Translations under genes and position numbers: made by a program
Shown here: in pieces, positions 18,877-28,243 of the stretch
Numbering within the stretch: the stretch's first letter is position 1
How the letters are laid out: each line of letters starts with the position of its first letter
Source of the DNA: an uncultured Tateyamaria sp.
GTDB lineage: Bacteria > Pseudomonadota > Alphaproteobacteria > Rhodobacterales > Rhodobacteraceae
Assembly: GCF_947503705.1 (NCBI RefSeq)
Contig: NZ_CANNES010000001.1
Location: forward strand, 496,001 to 560,000
Length of the DNA stretch: 64,000 nucleotides
Reading direction: 5' to 3'
The notes under the pieces: model-generated
The model's database searches: none
Seen by the model: the letters and a program-made list of their open reading frames with translations, nothing else
Told to the model about the DNA's origin: nothing

Positions 18877-20741
18877 GCGGTTTTCTTTTCCAAAAACCTG
18901 ATCCGGCCCAGGATCAAGGCCAGCCCAGCAGGTGTCATTCCGTCAATCCGTCCAGCTTGAGCCAGGTCGGACGGCCGGACTTTTTCCAATTTGCCGGTCA
19001 ACTCCGCCGATAACCCCGTCACATCCGCATAAGAGAAATCACTCGGAATGGCATGCTTTTCATCTTTACGCAGTTTTTCCACGTCTTGTTGCTGTCGCTG
19101 GATGTAATTCGCATAAAGCGCGTCGCGCGACAGCTGCTCCTGAATCTCAGGCTCCATCTCTTCCAGCGCTGCATCCAACCGCTTAACGTCATTGAACACA
19201 ACATCGGGAAAGGCCAGCAGTTGGAACGCTGTCCGCCGTGTGCCGTCTTGGTTGATCCGGATCCCGGTCGCAGCAATTTCTTTGGGTGTGTAAGACGACC
19301 CGCTCAACAACGCGCGGCCATTTTCAAGCTTTTCTTTCTTTGTTTGGTACGACATCCGCCGCGCGTTCCCAACACAGCCAAGATCAACGCCGAATTCTGT
19401 CAAACGTTGATCTGCGTTGTCAGCCCGCAAAGACAGGCGAAATTCGGCGCGGGATGTAAACATGCGATAAGGTTCTGTCACACCACGGGTGGTAAGATCG
19501 TCGATCATCACCCCAATGTAACTTGTGTTCCGGCGGAAATGCACAACGTCCCCACCTTGGGCCATGCGCGCAGCGTTCAGTCCAGAAACAAGCCCTTGGG
19601 CCGCCGCTTCCTCATACCCGGTCGTCCCATTGATCTGTCCCGCAAGGTATAACCCGGGGATATCGCATAGGCTGAGGTCAGCGTTCAGCGCACGGGGGTC
19701 GACATAGTCATATTCAATCGCATAGCCCGGTTGAATGATCTTTGCTTGCTCAAGCCCGGCGATGGAATGAACGTAATCCTCTTGCACATCTTGAGGCAAA
19801 GAGGTGGAAATCCCGTTCGGATAAACCGTATGATCCTCCAGCCCTTCCGGCTCTAGAAATATTTGATGCGAATCCTTGTCGGCGAACCGCACAATTTTAT
19901 CCTCAATCGAAGGACAGTAACGCGGCCCCACACCATCAATATGCCCTCCATACATCGCGGATCGTTCAAGATTTTCACGAATAATGTCATGGGTTTTCGC
20001 ATTGGTATGCGTGATGCCACAGGCAACTTGCCGCAGTGCTGGCGCCTTGGACATAAAGGAAAACAAGACAGGTTCGTCATCGGCTTCCTGCACGCTCAAC
20101 TGATCCCAGGCGATTGTGCGCCCATCAAGGCGCGGCGGCGTCCCTGTCTTCAGCCGACCAAGGGGCAGGCCAAAACTGTCGATCCGCTCGGCAAGCTTGG
20201 AAGACGCTTTGTCCCCCATGCGACCGCCGGAATAAGATGTATCACCAATATGGATAACGCCACGCAAGAATGTTCCTGTGGTCAGGATGACAGATTTCGC
20301 CGCAATCTCGGTCCCGTCGCCCAAAACAACACCAGCCACACGGTCACCTTGCATCAGGAAGTCAGTCACTTCCCCTACAATGATGGAGAGGCGCGGCGTG
20401 TTCTCCATGATGCTTTGCATTTCACGTTGGTAAACCTGGCGGTCTGCCTGTGTACGTGGACCTTGCACCGCCGGCCCTTTACGCCGGTTCAACAGACGGA
20501 ACTGAATACCGGCAGCATCCGCGACGCGACCCATGACGCCATCCAGCGCGTCGATCTCGCGGACAAGGTGCCCCTTACCCAACCCGCCAATTGCCGGGTT
20601 ACAGGACATGACGCCAATACCTTCAAGCTTCATCGTCACAAGGGCGGTATTTACGCCCATGCGCGCCGCCGCGTGGGCTGCCTCGCTGCCTGCGTGACCG
20701 CCACCAATGACGATGACATCGAATTGTTTCACGTGAAACAC
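18873..20741 (-). CDS. mnmG: tRNA uridine-5-carboxymethylaminomethyl modification enzyme MnmG
   Basis: A 622-residue MnmG (GidA). The FAD-binding motif [10 protein letters not shown] follows at residues 13-22, and conserved segments include [18 protein letters not shown] and a GRYKTGTPPR-type stretch ([13 protein letters not shown]). With MnmE it installs the cmnm5 group on the wobble uridine of certain tRNAs, using FAD, glycine and a folate cofactor. The first six codons are formed by a perfect parS site, giving the N-terminus MFHVKQ. It is separated from mnmE by four bases, so the two partners are probably made together. Confidence 0.97.
   Translation of the reverse strand: MFHVKQFDVIVIGGGHAGSEAAHAAARMGVNTALVTMKLEGIGVMSCNPAIGGLGKGHLVREIDALDGVMGRVADAAGIQFRLLNRRKGPAVQGPRTQADRQVYQREMQSIMENTPRLSIIVGEVTDFLMQGDRVAGVVLGDGTEIAAKSVILTTGTFLRGVIHIGDTSYSGGRMGDKASSKLAERIDSFGLPLGRLKTGTPPRLDGRTIAWDQLSVQEADDEPVLFSFMSKAPALRQVACGITHTNAKTHDIIRENLERSAMYGGHIDGVGPRYCPSIEDKIVRFADKDSHQIFLEPEGLEDHTVYPNGISTSLPQDVQEDYVHSIAGLEQAKIIQPGYAIEYDYVDPRALNADLSLCDIPGLYLAGQINGTTGYEEAAAQGLVSGLNAARMAQGGDVVHFRRNTSYIGVMIDDLTTRGVTEPYRMFTSRAEFRLSLRADNADQRLTEFGVDLGCVGNARRMSYQTKKEKLENGRALLSGSSYTPKEIAATGIRINQDGTRRTAFQLLAFPDVVFNDVKRLDAALEEMEPEIQEQLSRDALYANYIQRQQQDVEKLRKDEKHAIPSDFSYADVTGLSAELTGKLEKVRPSDLAQAGRIDGMTPAGLALILGRIRFLEKKTA
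20725..20740. other. parS centromere site 2, at the mnmG start
   Basis: Second perfect copy of TGTTTCACGTGAAACA. It begins at the second base of the mnmG start codon and fixes residues 1-6 of MnmG. It lies 1.9 kb from site 1 and about 3.3 kb from the presumed origin. Confidence 0.95.
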
Positions 20742-20745
20742 TCCA

Positions 20746-22029
20746 TCATTTACCCAAGCAAAAGCTGGCGAAAATCTCGTCTAGCAGGTTTTCAACATCG
20801 ACGCGACCGACCACCACTTCAAGGGATCGAACCGCCGTTCGTATCTCTTCTGCAGCAATATCATAAAGGGCCGGGCCGCTTTCAACACGGTCCATTGCCG
20901 CATCCAGATTGCTTAACGATTGGGACATCGCTTGTCTGTGCCGTTCGTGTGTGATCAGTCCCGCGGCCGCCGTCCGTTGCAGCAATTGCATTTCGAGATC
21001 AGAAACCAACTTCGCAATCCCCTGCCCCGTTTTACCAGAGACGGCGGCAGCATCGTCGCTGCGCTCATCTGCTTTGGGCGCGAGTATTATGTCGCCATCC
21101 AGAGGGGAGATCGGCAGACTTGTTCCCGGCTCTTGCAGGAAAATACGCAGATCTGCATCTCTTGCCCGAGCAATTGCACGCTCGATCCCTTGGGCTTCAA
21201 TTTCATCCTGCCCGTCGCGCAGGCCGGCAGTATCCAAGAGCGTCACTGGTAGCCCTGCGATATCCATCCGCACTTCGATAACGTCGCGCGTTGTGCCCGC
21301 GATCTGCGAAGTGATTGCGGCCTCCCGTCGGGCAAGCGCATTCAGCAAAGTCGACTTGCCCGCATTGGGTGGACCAACGATCGCCACCTCGAACCCGGTG
21401 CGAATACGTTCCGCCGCGGAAAATCCCTTGAGCTGTTCCGCCACGTCCCGCCGAACTTGGCCCAGAAGGTCGCGTACCTCTGGCGTTACATCGACGGGTA
21501 CATCTTCGTCCGCAAAATCAATTGTGGCTTCGATCAAAGCTGCGGCACGGATCAGCTTGCTGCGCCATTCTTCGATCCGGTTGCTCAGATCACCCGACAT
21601 GCCGCGCAAGGCTTGTTGCCTCTGCGCCTCTGTCTCGGCTTCGATCAGATCGGCGAGCCCCTCAACTTGCGCCAGATCCATCTTGTTGTTCTCAAGGGCA
21701 CGACGGGTAAATTCCCCCGGCTCTGCCATCCTGGCCGTACCCGCACCCAAGGTTTGCAGAACGGCTGCAACAACCGCGACGCTGCCATGCAGATGAAATT
21801 CTACGGTATCCTCACCGGTAAAACTCGCAGGGCCGTCAAATTTCAAAATGAGCGCATGATCCAACACGACGCCACCTGCACTTCGCAGATGCCGCAAGGC
21901 AGGCGCACGACCCCCCGGCAAGGCGCCACAGAGCACCTGTGCCACCTCAAAGGCCTCGGAGCCAGAAATACGGATAACAGCCACGCCAGCGCGGCCTTGC
22001 GCCGTTGCCAGCGCAAAAATCGTGTCCAT
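20746..22029 (-). CDS. mnmE: tRNA modification GTPase MnmE
   Basis: A 427-residue MnmE (TrmE). The N-terminal folate-binding region begins MDTIFALAT, the GTPase domain has Walker [10 protein letters not shown] with DTAGLR, and the C-terminus ends in the family motif FCLGK, whose cysteine is required for function. It pairs with MnmG for cmnm5U34 tRNA modification. ATG 22029 is preferred because GAGGG stands seven bases upstream; ATG 22035 two codons earlier is too close to it. Lies between rho and mnmG with very short gaps. Confidence 0.95.
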   Translation of the reverse strand: MDTIFALATAQGRAGVAVIRISGSEAFEVAQVLCGALPGGRAPALRHLRSAGGVVLDHALILKFDGPASFTGEDTVEFHLHGSVAVVAAVLQTLGAGTARMAEPGEFTRRALENNKMDLAQVEGLADLIEAETEAQRQQALRGMSGDLSNRIEEWRSKLIRAAALIEATIDFADEDVPVDVTPEVRDLLGQVRRDVAEQLKGFSAAERIRTGFEVAIVGPPNAGKSTLLNALARREAAITSQIAGTTRDVIEVRMDIAGLPVTLLDTAGLRDGQDEIEAQGIERAIARARDADLRIFLQEPGTSLPISPLDGDIILAPKADERSDDAAAVSGKTGQGIAKLVSDLEMQLLQRTAAAGLITHERHRQAMSQSLSNLDAAMDRVESGPALYDIAAEEIRTAVRSLEVVVGRVDVENLLDEIFASFCLGK

Positions 22030-22050
22030 CGGCATACCCTCAGGCAGGTA

Positions 22051-23340
22051 TCAGGTGTTCATCGAGTCAAAGAATTCAGCGTTCGTTTTGGTCTGCTTCA
22101 GCTTGGAAATCAGGAACTCGATTGCGTCGGTCGTGCCCATCGGGTTCAGGATACGGCGCAGGACAAAGGTTTTGGCCAAGTCCGTCTTGTCGACCAAAAG
22201 ATCCTCTTTCCGCGTACCAGACTTAAGAATGTCGATGGCAGGGAAGACGCGCTTGTCCGCAATCTTGCGATCCAGAACGATTTCCGAGTTACCAGTGCCC
22301 TTGAATTCTTCAAAGATCACCTCATCCATCCGGCTGCCGGTGTCGATCAGTGCGGTGGCGATGATGGTCAACGAGCCGCCTTCTTCGATATTCCGCGCGG
22401 CACCAAAGAAACGCTTGGGCCGTTGCAGGGCATTTGCATCCACACCACCGGTCAAAACCTTGCCCGAGGATGGAACAACAGTATTGAATGCTCTACCAAG
22501 TCTTGTGATCGAATCCAAAAGGATAACAACATCTCGTTTGTGTTCGACCAGACGCTTTGCCTTTTCAATGACCATTTCCGACACTGCCACGTGGCGCGTC
22601 GCGGGCTCATCAAAGGTCGAGCTGACAACCTCACCCTTAACCGAACGCTGCATGTCCGTGACTTCCTCGGGGCGTTCATCAATCAGCAGGACGATCAGGT
22701 AACATTCAGGATGGTTCTTTGCGATGCTTGTCGCAATGTTTTGCAGCAGAACCGTCTTACCCGTCCGCGGCGGGGCGACGATCAACGACCGCTGACCTTT
22801 ACCAATCGGGGACACCAGATCGATGATCCGGGCCGAGCGGTCGCGCGTCGCAGGGTCATCAGTTTCCATCGTCAGGCGTTCATCGGGATAGAGCGGTGTG
22901 AGGTTATCAAAGGCGATCTTGTGTTTGACCCGCTCGGGATCTTCAAAGTTGATCCGGGTGGCATTGGTCAGTGCGAAATACCGTTCGGCATCGTCGGGGG
23001 CCTTGATTACGCCCTCAATCGTATCCCCCGTGCGCAACGAATACTGACGGATCATCTCGGGCGAAACATAGATATCATCAGGGCCGGGCAGATAGTTCGC
23101 CTCGGGCGAGCGAAGGAAGCCAAAGCCGTCCTGGAGAACCTCCAGCACGCCATCACCAGAAACCTCCCATCCCTCGTCCGCGCGTTCGCGCAGAATCTGG
23201 AACATCATCTCGCCTTTGCGCATGGTCGAGGCATTCTCGATCTCAAGCTCTTCGGCCATGTCCAACAGGTCTTTGGGGCTTTGTGCCTTCAGTTCGGCCA
23301 GGGCAAGACGTTCGGTGGTCTCGGTCATTTCTTCGGTCAT
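22051..23340 (-). CDS. rho: Transcription termination factor Rho
   Basis: A 429-residue Rho, the hexameric RNA helicase that ends transcription. The RNA-binding cold-shock-like domain contains DGFGFLRS, Walker A reads [14 protein letters not shown], and downstream are [13 protein letters not shown] and SGGVDANAL-type loops ([17 protein letters not shown]). The length fits the family. The start may be ATG 23340 or ATG 23328 four codons later. mnmE follows 21 bases downstream. The 124-base leader back to hemJ contains a short GCGCC/GGCGC inverted repeat. Confidence 0.96.
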   Translation of the reverse strand: MTEEMTETTERLALAELKAQSPKDLLDMAEELEIENASTMRKGEMMFQILRERADEGWEVSGDGVLEVLQDGFGFLRSPEANYLPGPDDIYVSPEMIRQYSLRTGDTIEGVIKAPDDAERYFALTNATRINFEDPERVKHKIAFDNLTPLYPDERLTMETDDPATRDRSARIIDLVSPIGKGQRSLIVAPPRTGKTVLLQNIATSIAKNHPECYLIVLLIDERPEEVTDMQRSVKGEVVSSTFDEPATRHVAVSEMVIEKAKRLVEHKRDVVILLDSITRLGRAFNTVVPSSGKVLTGGVDANALQRPKRFFGAARNIEEGGSLTIIATALIDTGSRMDEVIFEEFKGTGNSEIVLDRKIADKRVFPAIDILKSGTRKEDLLVDKTDLAKTFVLRRILNPMGTTDAIEFLISKLKQTKTNAEFFDSMNT

Positions 23341-23464
23341 ATGGGAATACTCATAGCGCGCCAGAAAGCAGGCGCTGCGGTTCAGTCAGATGTGAATGCT
23401 GCTGCGGGTCCCGGACGGGGCGCATACAGCCAGATAGGCGTACCAACGCTGCGAGTCAACGATT

Positions 23465-23914
23465 TCAGAACTTGACCACCACTGACAGCACTATGAGTGC
23501 CATCAGGATCGTGGGCACCTCGTTCATCATCCGGTAGTTACGCCCCGACTTGATCGGACCGCCGGCGGCAAAGGCTTTGCGCTGCCCCACCAGCCAACCG
23601 TGAAAGCCGGACATGGCCAGAATACCCACCAGCTTGGTCCAGGGCCATACAGCGCCCCAATCGACCACACCGGGGATCAGGGCAAGGCATATGCCAAACA
23701 CCCAGGTTGCGATCATAGCCGGGTTCATGATCACCTTGAGCAGCTTATATTCCATGGTCAGGAACAGGTCGTGCGTCTCACCGCCTAGCCCCACCTGTTC
23801 TGAGTGATAAACGTAAAGACGAGGCAGATAGAACAGCGCTGCCATCCAGGCGATGACGGACATGATATGGAATGCCTTGATCCACGGATAGAGGCTGATG
23901 ATGAGATCAAACAT
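23465..23914 (-). CDS. hemJ: Protoporphyrinogen IX oxidase HemJ
   Basis: A 149-residue membrane protein of the HemJ family (UPF0093), the oxidase used for protoporphyrinogen oxidation in most alphaproteobacteria. I see four hydrophobic segments, including SLYPWIKAFHIMSVIAWMAA with the conserved histidine, and YRMMNEVPTILM near the C-terminus, which is characteristic. It is the last gene on the minus strand before the presumed origin. hemE, which sits here in some relatives, is absent from the window. Confidence 0.92.
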   Translation of the reverse strand: MFDLIISLYPWIKAFHIMSVIAWMAALFYLPRLYVYHSEQVGLGGETHDLFLTMEYKLLKVIMNPAMIATWVFGICLALIPGVVDWGAVWPWTKLVGILAMSGFHGWLVGQRKAFAAGGPIKSGRNYRMMNEVPTILMALIVLSVVVKF

Positions 23915-23998
23915 GTTCGAGCGCCCTTGGTTCTCGCCCCCTATAAATAAATAAAGAAAAGAGAAAAAGGATGATGATTATGTAGAGGCCCGGATTTC

Positions 23999-24042
23999 TG
24001 TGGATTACCCTGTTATCCACGGATTACCCACAGTGTGGATTT
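23999..24042. promoter_or_regulatory. Cluster of near-consensus DnaA boxes
   Basis: Four overlapping or adjacent nonamers close to TTATCCACA: TGTGGATTA at 23999-24007 (reverse strand, one mismatch), TTATCCACG at 24013-24021 (one mismatch), TTACCCACA at 24024-24032 (one mismatch) and TGTGGATTT at 24034-24042 (reverse strand, two mismatches). A single weak box TGTGGACAA lies apart at 24142-24150. Confidence 0.7.
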
Positions 24043-24311
24043 CAATGGCCCTTTGGTGGGAAAATTGACCTGTATCCTTAAAAAATATATCGAAAACAAC
24101 GTGTTGCAACAGTTTTTCAGCATCAATGATCTGAGTATTATTGTGGACAAGTTGGTATGGATTACTTTGTCCTCGAACGTGTTTTTATCCTTACTCAGAT
24201 GGGACAAAATCAGGCGCAACAGCGCGGAAGTTCAGACAAACCCACACTTGCGGCCCTGACCGGAATTTCGCACAACCTCATCCAATCGCCGTCCCGCGGC
24301 CCCGCACAGGG

Positions 24312-24320
24312 TTATCCACA
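24312..24320 (+). promoter_or_regulatory. Perfect DnaA box next to the maf start
   Basis: TTATCCACA matches the DnaA consensus exactly. Its last base is the A of the maf start codon ATG, so DnaA binding here could also affect maf expression (inference). Confidence 0.75.
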
Positions 24321-24919
24321 TGTCTATCCCATTGATCCTTGCGTCAGGTTCCGCAATCCGGGCCACTTTGCTGCAAAATGCAGGCCTGTCCTTTGAACAG
24401 ATCGTCGCGCGCATTGATGAACAATCCGTTAAAGAGGCCATGGTGGCAAGCGAAGCACCGCCGCGCGACATTGCCGATACCCTGGCCGAGATGAAAGCGC
24501 GCAAAGTGGCAGACAAGCATCCCGAAGCAATGGTCATCGGTTGCGATCAGGTGTTGGCATTCGAAGGCGCGATCCTGTCCAAGCCCATAGATCCCGAGGA
24601 TGCCCGCGCGCAATTGCGCCTGATGCGGACAAAGCGCCATATGCTGTTGTCTGCAGCCGTCATCTATCACGAAGGTAAACCCATCTGGCGCCATATCGGC
24701 CAGGTGCGCTTGCGGATGCGGAACATGTCTGACGCTTATATTGGCGGCTATGTCGACCGGAACTGGGCCGAGATTCAGCACGCCGTGGGCAGCTATATGC
24801 TGGAGGCCGAGGGCGTGCGCCTGTTTCACAGCATCGAGGGGGATTACTTTCACGTTCTTGGTATGCCACTTTTAGAGCTGCTCGCGTTTCTGACCTTGCG
24901 CGGCGTGATCGAAGGTTGA
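24320..24919 (+). CDS. maf: Maf-family nucleoside triphosphate pyrophosphatase
   Basis: A 199-residue Maf protein. The N-terminal motif ILASGSAIRATLL and the downstream GCDQVLAFEG correspond to the substrate-binding and catalytic regions. Maf enzymes hydrolyse non-canonical or modified nucleotides. In Rhodobacteraceae this is the copy placed before aroE; the exact substrate is not deducible. Normal family length. It is the first gene to the right of the presumed origin and starts directly on a perfect DnaA box. It leads the maf-aroE-coaE-dnaQ operon. Confidence 0.9.
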   Translation: MSIPLILASGSAIRATLLQNAGLSFEQIVARIDEQSVKEAMVASEAPPRDIADTLAEMKARKVADKHPEAMVIGCDQVLAFEGAILSKPIDPEDARAQLRLMRTKRHMLLSAAVIYHEGKPIWRHIGQVRLRMRNMSDAYIGGYVDRNWAEIQHAVGSYMLEAEGVRLFHSIEGDYFHVLGMPLLELLAFLTLRGVIEG

Positions 24920-24932
24920 TTGGGGGGCGATC

Positions 24933-25763
24933 ATGACGGACAAAATACCATTGGCGGGCGTCATCGGTTCGCCCATCGCACATTCCAAATCGCCTCAGAT
25001 ACACCGCCACTGGCTCAAGACCTATGGGTTGGCGGGCGACTATATCCCTATGGATGTCAGCTCTGCCGATCTGGCCGATGTTTTGCGGACTTTGCCCAAG
25101 GCAGGGTTTGTCGGTGTAAACATCACCATACCCCACAAGGAAAGTATTCTGGAGATTGCCGATCTGGTGACGGACCGTGCGACGCTTATCGGTGCGGCCA
25201 ATACCTTGATCTTTCGCAAGGATGGCAAGATCCACGCTGACAATACGGATGGGTACGGATTTGTTGAAAACCTCAAGGCCGGTGCGCCCAATTGGATTCC
25301 ACAATCCGGTCCTGCAACGGTCTTGGGTGCTGGCGGTGCGGCGCGCGCGGTCGTGGCGTCGTTGTTGGATGCAGGTGTACCCGAGATTTTCCTTACCAAC
25401 CGGACGCGTGTCCGAGCCGAAAAGCTGGCCGATGATTTTGGCAATCGCGTAACCGTCGTGGATTGGGTTCAGGCCGGGAATGTGATCGAGGATGCAGCAC
25501 TGGTTGTGAACACCACATCCCTCGGGATGATTGGCAAGCAAGAGATGCGCGTGCCCCTCGATGGGTTGCGCCGTCAGACGGTGGTGACCGATCTGGTTTA
25601 TGCACCCTTGCGGACCAACCTTTTGGCCACCGCGGAAGAGGTTGGGTGTGTCACCGTCGATGGCCTTGGCATGTTGCTGCATCAGGCGGTGCCCGCGTTC
25701 GAACGCTGGTTTGGCACCCGCCCCCAAGTCGACAGCGCCACACGTGCGGCTGCTTTGCGATGA
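24933..25763 (+). CDS. aroE: Shikimate dehydrogenase (NADP)
   Basis: A 276-residue AroE that reduces 3-dehydroshikimate in aromatic amino acid synthesis. Substrate-binding SPIAHSKSP and NITIPHKE (catalytic lysine) are present, and the nucleotide-binding loop reads GAGGAARAV. The C-terminal GLGMLLHQA motif is typical. It follows maf by 13 bases and overlaps coaE by the ATGA at 25760-25763. The start at 24933 follows GGGGGCGATC. Confidence 0.95.
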   Translation: MTDKIPLAGVIGSPIAHSKSPQIHRHWLKTYGLAGDYIPMDVSSADLADVLRTLPKAGFVGVNITIPHKESILEIADLVTDRATLIGAANTLIFRKDGKIHADNTDGYGFVENLKAGAPNWIPQSGPATVLGAGGAARAVVASLLDAGVPEIFLTNRTRVRAEKLADDFGNRVTVVDWVQAGNVIEDAALVVNTTSLGMIGKQEMRVPLDGLRRQTVVTDLVYAPLRTNLLATAEEVGCVTVDGLGMLLHQAVPAFERWFGTRPQVDSATRAAALR

Positions 25764-26353
25764 GTTTCAAGCTGGGGCTGACCGGTTCCATCGGCATGGG
25801 AAAATCGACAACGGCGCAGATGTTTGTTGATCTGGGCTGTGCCCTTTGGGACGCGGATGCAGCGGTACATCGACTTTATGCGGCGGGTGGCACCGCGGTT
25901 GCGCCGATGCGCGATGCCTTTCCGGGCGCAATTGTGGACGGGGCTGTGTCGCGAGCCGCGCTTCGTGATATTATTTCAAACGATCCCAATGCGTTACAGA
26001 GAATCGAGGCGATAGTGCACCCATTGGTTGCCCAAGACCGGGCGGAATTCATCGCCAATGCGCAGGCTGAAATCCTGGTGTTTGATATCCCCCTGCTCTT
26101 TGAGACCGGGGGGAATTCGGCCATGGATGCGACCGCCTGCGTTTTTGTCCCCGATGACGTGCAAGAGGCGCGTGTGATGGCGCGCGGTACGATGACCCGT
26201 GATCAGTTTCTGGCCATCCGGGCCAAACAACTCCCCGCAGCCGAAAAATGCGCCCGCGCCGATTATGTGATCGAAACAGACAGCCTTGAACACGCCCGCG
26301 CACAGGTCCAAAATATAGTCAGTCAGATCAGCCAAGGATCACCCCATGCGTGA
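25760..26353 (+). CDS. coaE: Dephospho-CoA kinase
   Basis: A 197-residue CoaE performing the last step of CoA synthesis, ATP-dependent phosphorylation of dephospho-CoA. Walker A GSIGMGKST is at residues 9-17, DADAAVHRLY follows, and DIPLLFETG is the CoA-binding segment. The true start is ATG 25760, overlapping the aroE stop; a longer in-frame reading from 25463 is inside aroE and is rejected. It overlaps dnaQ by eight bases. Confidence 0.95.
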   Translation: MSFKLGLTGSIGMGKSTTAQMFVDLGCALWDADAAVHRLYAAGGTAVAPMRDAFPGAIVDGAVSRAALRDIISNDPNALQRIEAIVHPLVAQDRAEFIANAQAEILVFDIPLLFETGGNSAMDATACVFVPDDVQEARVMARGTMTRDQFLAIRAKQLPAAEKCARADYVIETDSLEHARAQVQNIVSQISQGSPHA

Positions 26354-27032
26354 GATCGTCCTCGACACAGAAACGACAGGTTTTGACCCCGAATCCGGTG
26401 ATCGGATTGTCGAGATCGGGGCGATTGAGTTGATCCGGCATGTGCCAACCCAGAATGTCTTTCACGAGTATATCGACCCCGAGCGGTCGATGCCTCAGGA
26501 GGCGTTTGAAGTGCATGGGCTGGGCGATGATTTCCTGCGCGGCAAACCGAAATTTGCCCAGATTGGTCAAAAGTTCCTGGATTTCGTGGGCGATGCAAAA
26601 CTTGTGATCCACAACGCCGCCTTTGACATGAAATTCCTCAATGCCGAGTTGAGGTGGATGGGCCTGCCTACCCTGCCCTATGATCAGGCGCTTGATACGC
26701 TTGAAATTGCACGGCGCAAATTCCCCGGCTCGCCTGCGTCGCTCGATGCGCTGTGCCGACGCTTTGGCATCGATAACTCGTCGCGGACGCTGCACGGTGC
26801 CTTGCTCGACAGTGAAATCCTTGCGGAAGTCTATCTGGAGCTGATCGGGGGACGGCAGCCTGACTTTGGCTTGTCGACCGTCTCCAGCACGTCAAACAGT
26901 TCTGATCCAGCGGGGGCCTGGGCCCCATCGGCGCGACCAACGCCGTTGAAACCCCGGGTCACGGAAGATGAGAAGGAAGCGCATTCCGCCTTTGTTGCCA
27001 AGCTGGGTGACAATGCCATGTGGCAGGCATGA
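26346..27032 (+). CDS. dnaQ: DNA polymerase III epsilon subunit
   Basis: A 228-residue proofreading 3'-5' exonuclease. ExoI is DTETTGFDP (residues 7-15), ExoII is HNAAFDMKFL and ExoIII-epsilon is HGALLDSEI, so all catalytic acids and the histidine are present. The C-terminal tail after the nuclease domain, which contacts the alpha subunit, is longer and low in complexity. It is the last gene of the operon beginning with maf, and is followed by a terminator at 27034-27062. Placement beside the origin is typical of Caulobacter relatives. Confidence 0.95.
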   Translation: MREIVLDTETTGFDPESGDRIVEIGAIELIRHVPTQNVFHEYIDPERSMPQEAFEVHGLGDDFLRGKPKFAQIGQKFLDFVGDAKLVIHNAAFDMKFLNAELRWMGLPTLPYDQALDTLEIARRKFPGSPASLDALCRRFGIDNSSRTLHGALLDSEILAEVYLELIGGRQPDFGLSTVSSTSNSSDPAGAWAPSARPTPLKPRVTEDEKEAHSAFVAKLGDNAMWQA

Positions 27033-27033
27033 A

Positions 27034-27062
27034 AAAACCCGGCAGCAACGCCACCGGGTTTT
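27034..27062. terminator. Bidirectional terminator between dnaQ and secB
   Basis: Arms AAAACCCGG (27034-27042) and CCGGGTTTT (27054-27062) are perfectly complementary around an 11-base loop, with A runs before and T runs after. It lies between the convergent stops of dnaQ and secB and could stop both. Confidence 0.85.
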
Positions 27063-27082
27063 GCTTTTCTACAATCAATTGA

Positions 27083-27583
27083 TCAGTTGATCGCCGCGTC
27101 CTGGGGGGCCTCGGCGGCCTGGCGCTTCGCGATCTCATTCCGGTACAGCGACACAAAGTCGATGTTTTCCAGGTTCAGCGGCGGGAAACCGCCATCGCGT
27201 GTGATGTCACTGACGACGCGGCGCAGGAACGGGAAGATCATGCGCGGGCATTCGATCAGCAAGAACGGATGCATCTGCGCCTCTGGCACGTTGTCGATAA
27301 AGAACAGGCCGACATAGTCGATTTCCAGAACAAACAGAACGCTATCGCTGTCTTTGTCCTTGGACGTGATGTTCAACTTGATCGAGCTCTCGAACTGGTT
27401 GTCCTGGCCACGCTTTTTGGCATCCAGGTTCACCTGTACCTGAACATCAGGCTGCATATCGGGCGAACCGCCCTTTTGCGCGATGATGTTCTCGAACGAC
27501 ATGTCGCGCACAAACTGACCCAGCACACGCATTTGTGGCCCCGCGGCTTGGGCGGGTTGCTGCGCTTCTTGTTCTTCTGCCAT
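27083..27583 (-). CDS. secB: Protein-export chaperone SecB
   Basis: A 166-residue SecB that keeps preproteins unfolded for SecA. Family segments VRDMSFEN and LLIECPRMIFPFLRRVVSDITRDGGFPPL are clear. The start at 27583 follows GGGAGAA seven bases upstream; the track start at 27604 is not supported. fxsA lies upstream on the same strand with a 59-base gap. Length matches alphaproteobacterial SecB. Confidence 0.95.
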   Translation of the reverse strand: MAEEQEAQQPAQAAGPQMRVLGQFVRDMSFENIIAQKGGSPDMQPDVQVQVNLDAKKRGQDNQFESSIKLNITSKDKDSDSVLFVLEIDYVGLFFIDNVPEAQMHPFLLIECPRMIFPFLRRVVSDITRDGGFPPLNLENIDFVSLYRNEIAKRQAAEAPQDAAIN

Positions 27584-27642
27584 TTTCAAATTCTCCCGAG
27601 GCAATCAGATTTTGGCTCTGGTAACAGCTTGGCGGGCGGGCC

Positions 27643-28128
27643 TCAATCCTTGGTCCAACCCGAAGGGCCGCGCATTTCAGGGGTTTCGGCGGATACTTCT
27701 GAGTATTCGCCGTCTATGACATCTGCTGGCGGATGTCTTTGCCCATGCGGACCGTGCGAATGGCCGCCTGAAACGGTCGTCACTTTGACCCGCGCACGTA
27801 CCCAGCGAAAAACGGCCAACCTAAACCCGGGCACCAACAGGGCAAATCCGACAGCATCGGTAAAAAAGCCGGGAGTCAGCAGCAGCGCACCGGCAAACAC
27901 GATCATGGCGCCGTGTGCTAGCGCCTCGCTTGGGTCGCGCATCTGGTTAAACGAGGATTTCACTTGCTCAAGCGCCTGCAGCCCCTGGTTTCTAACCAGA
28001 AAGGTGCCCAAAATGGCCGTAATGATCACAATCAAGAGGGTTGGAAACAGCCCAATCGCGCCGCCAACTTGAATGAACAGGGCGATCTCGATAAGCGGAA
28101 CCGCCAGAAATGCTAAAAACAGCCACAT
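27643..28128 (-). CDS. fxsA: FxsA family membrane protein
   Basis: A 161-residue inner-membrane protein. The first helices (MWLFLAFLAVPLIEIALFI, then GLFPTLLIVIITAILGTFLV) and the motif RNQGLQAL match FxsA, named for phage exclusion suppression in E. coli; its molecular role is unresolved. A hydrophobic segment GALLLTPGFFTDAVGF is also typical. The start at 28128 is chosen since GGAAAGG is placed nine bases upstream; ATG 28137 and 28146 are alternatives. Histidine-rich tail (GGHSHGPHGQRHPP). Divergent from timA. Confidence 0.87.
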   Translation of the reverse strand: MWLFLAFLAVPLIEIALFIQVGGAIGLFPTLLIVIITAILGTFLVRNQGLQALEQVKSSFNQMRDPSEALAHGAMIVFAGALLLTPGFFTDAVGFALLVPGFRLAVFRWVRARVKVTTVSGGHSHGPHGQRHPPADVIDGEYSEVSAETPEMRGPSGWTKD

Positions 28129-28243
28129 ATGCGACATCCTTTCCATTGGCCTTTTCAGTGCCGTGGTGGACTTGGGACCACCTAGACCCTACATAAGACC
28201 CCTGACAGGGTGATGCCACCCAAGCCCGCTTAACGAGGTATAA

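Larger units (their letters stand above)
23932..24320. other. Putative chromosomal replication origin (oriC)
   Basis: The 405 bases between hemJ and maf hold no gene. From 23940 to 23970 and around 24061-24100 the sequence is strongly AT-rich compared with the rest of the window, which could be unwinding elements. DnaA-box-like nonamers cluster at 23999-24042, at 24142-24150 and, perfectly, at 24312-24320. The flanking order rho-hemJ to the left and maf-aroE-coaE-dnaQ to the right matches the known Caulobacter origin neighbourhood, and genes on each side point outward. Parts are sequence observation; the origin call is inference from synteny and boxes. Confidence 0.8.

Noticed and set aside
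21457-23475. 672-residue plus-strand ORF over mnmE and rho
   Set aside because: It is an antisense shadow of two certain genes.
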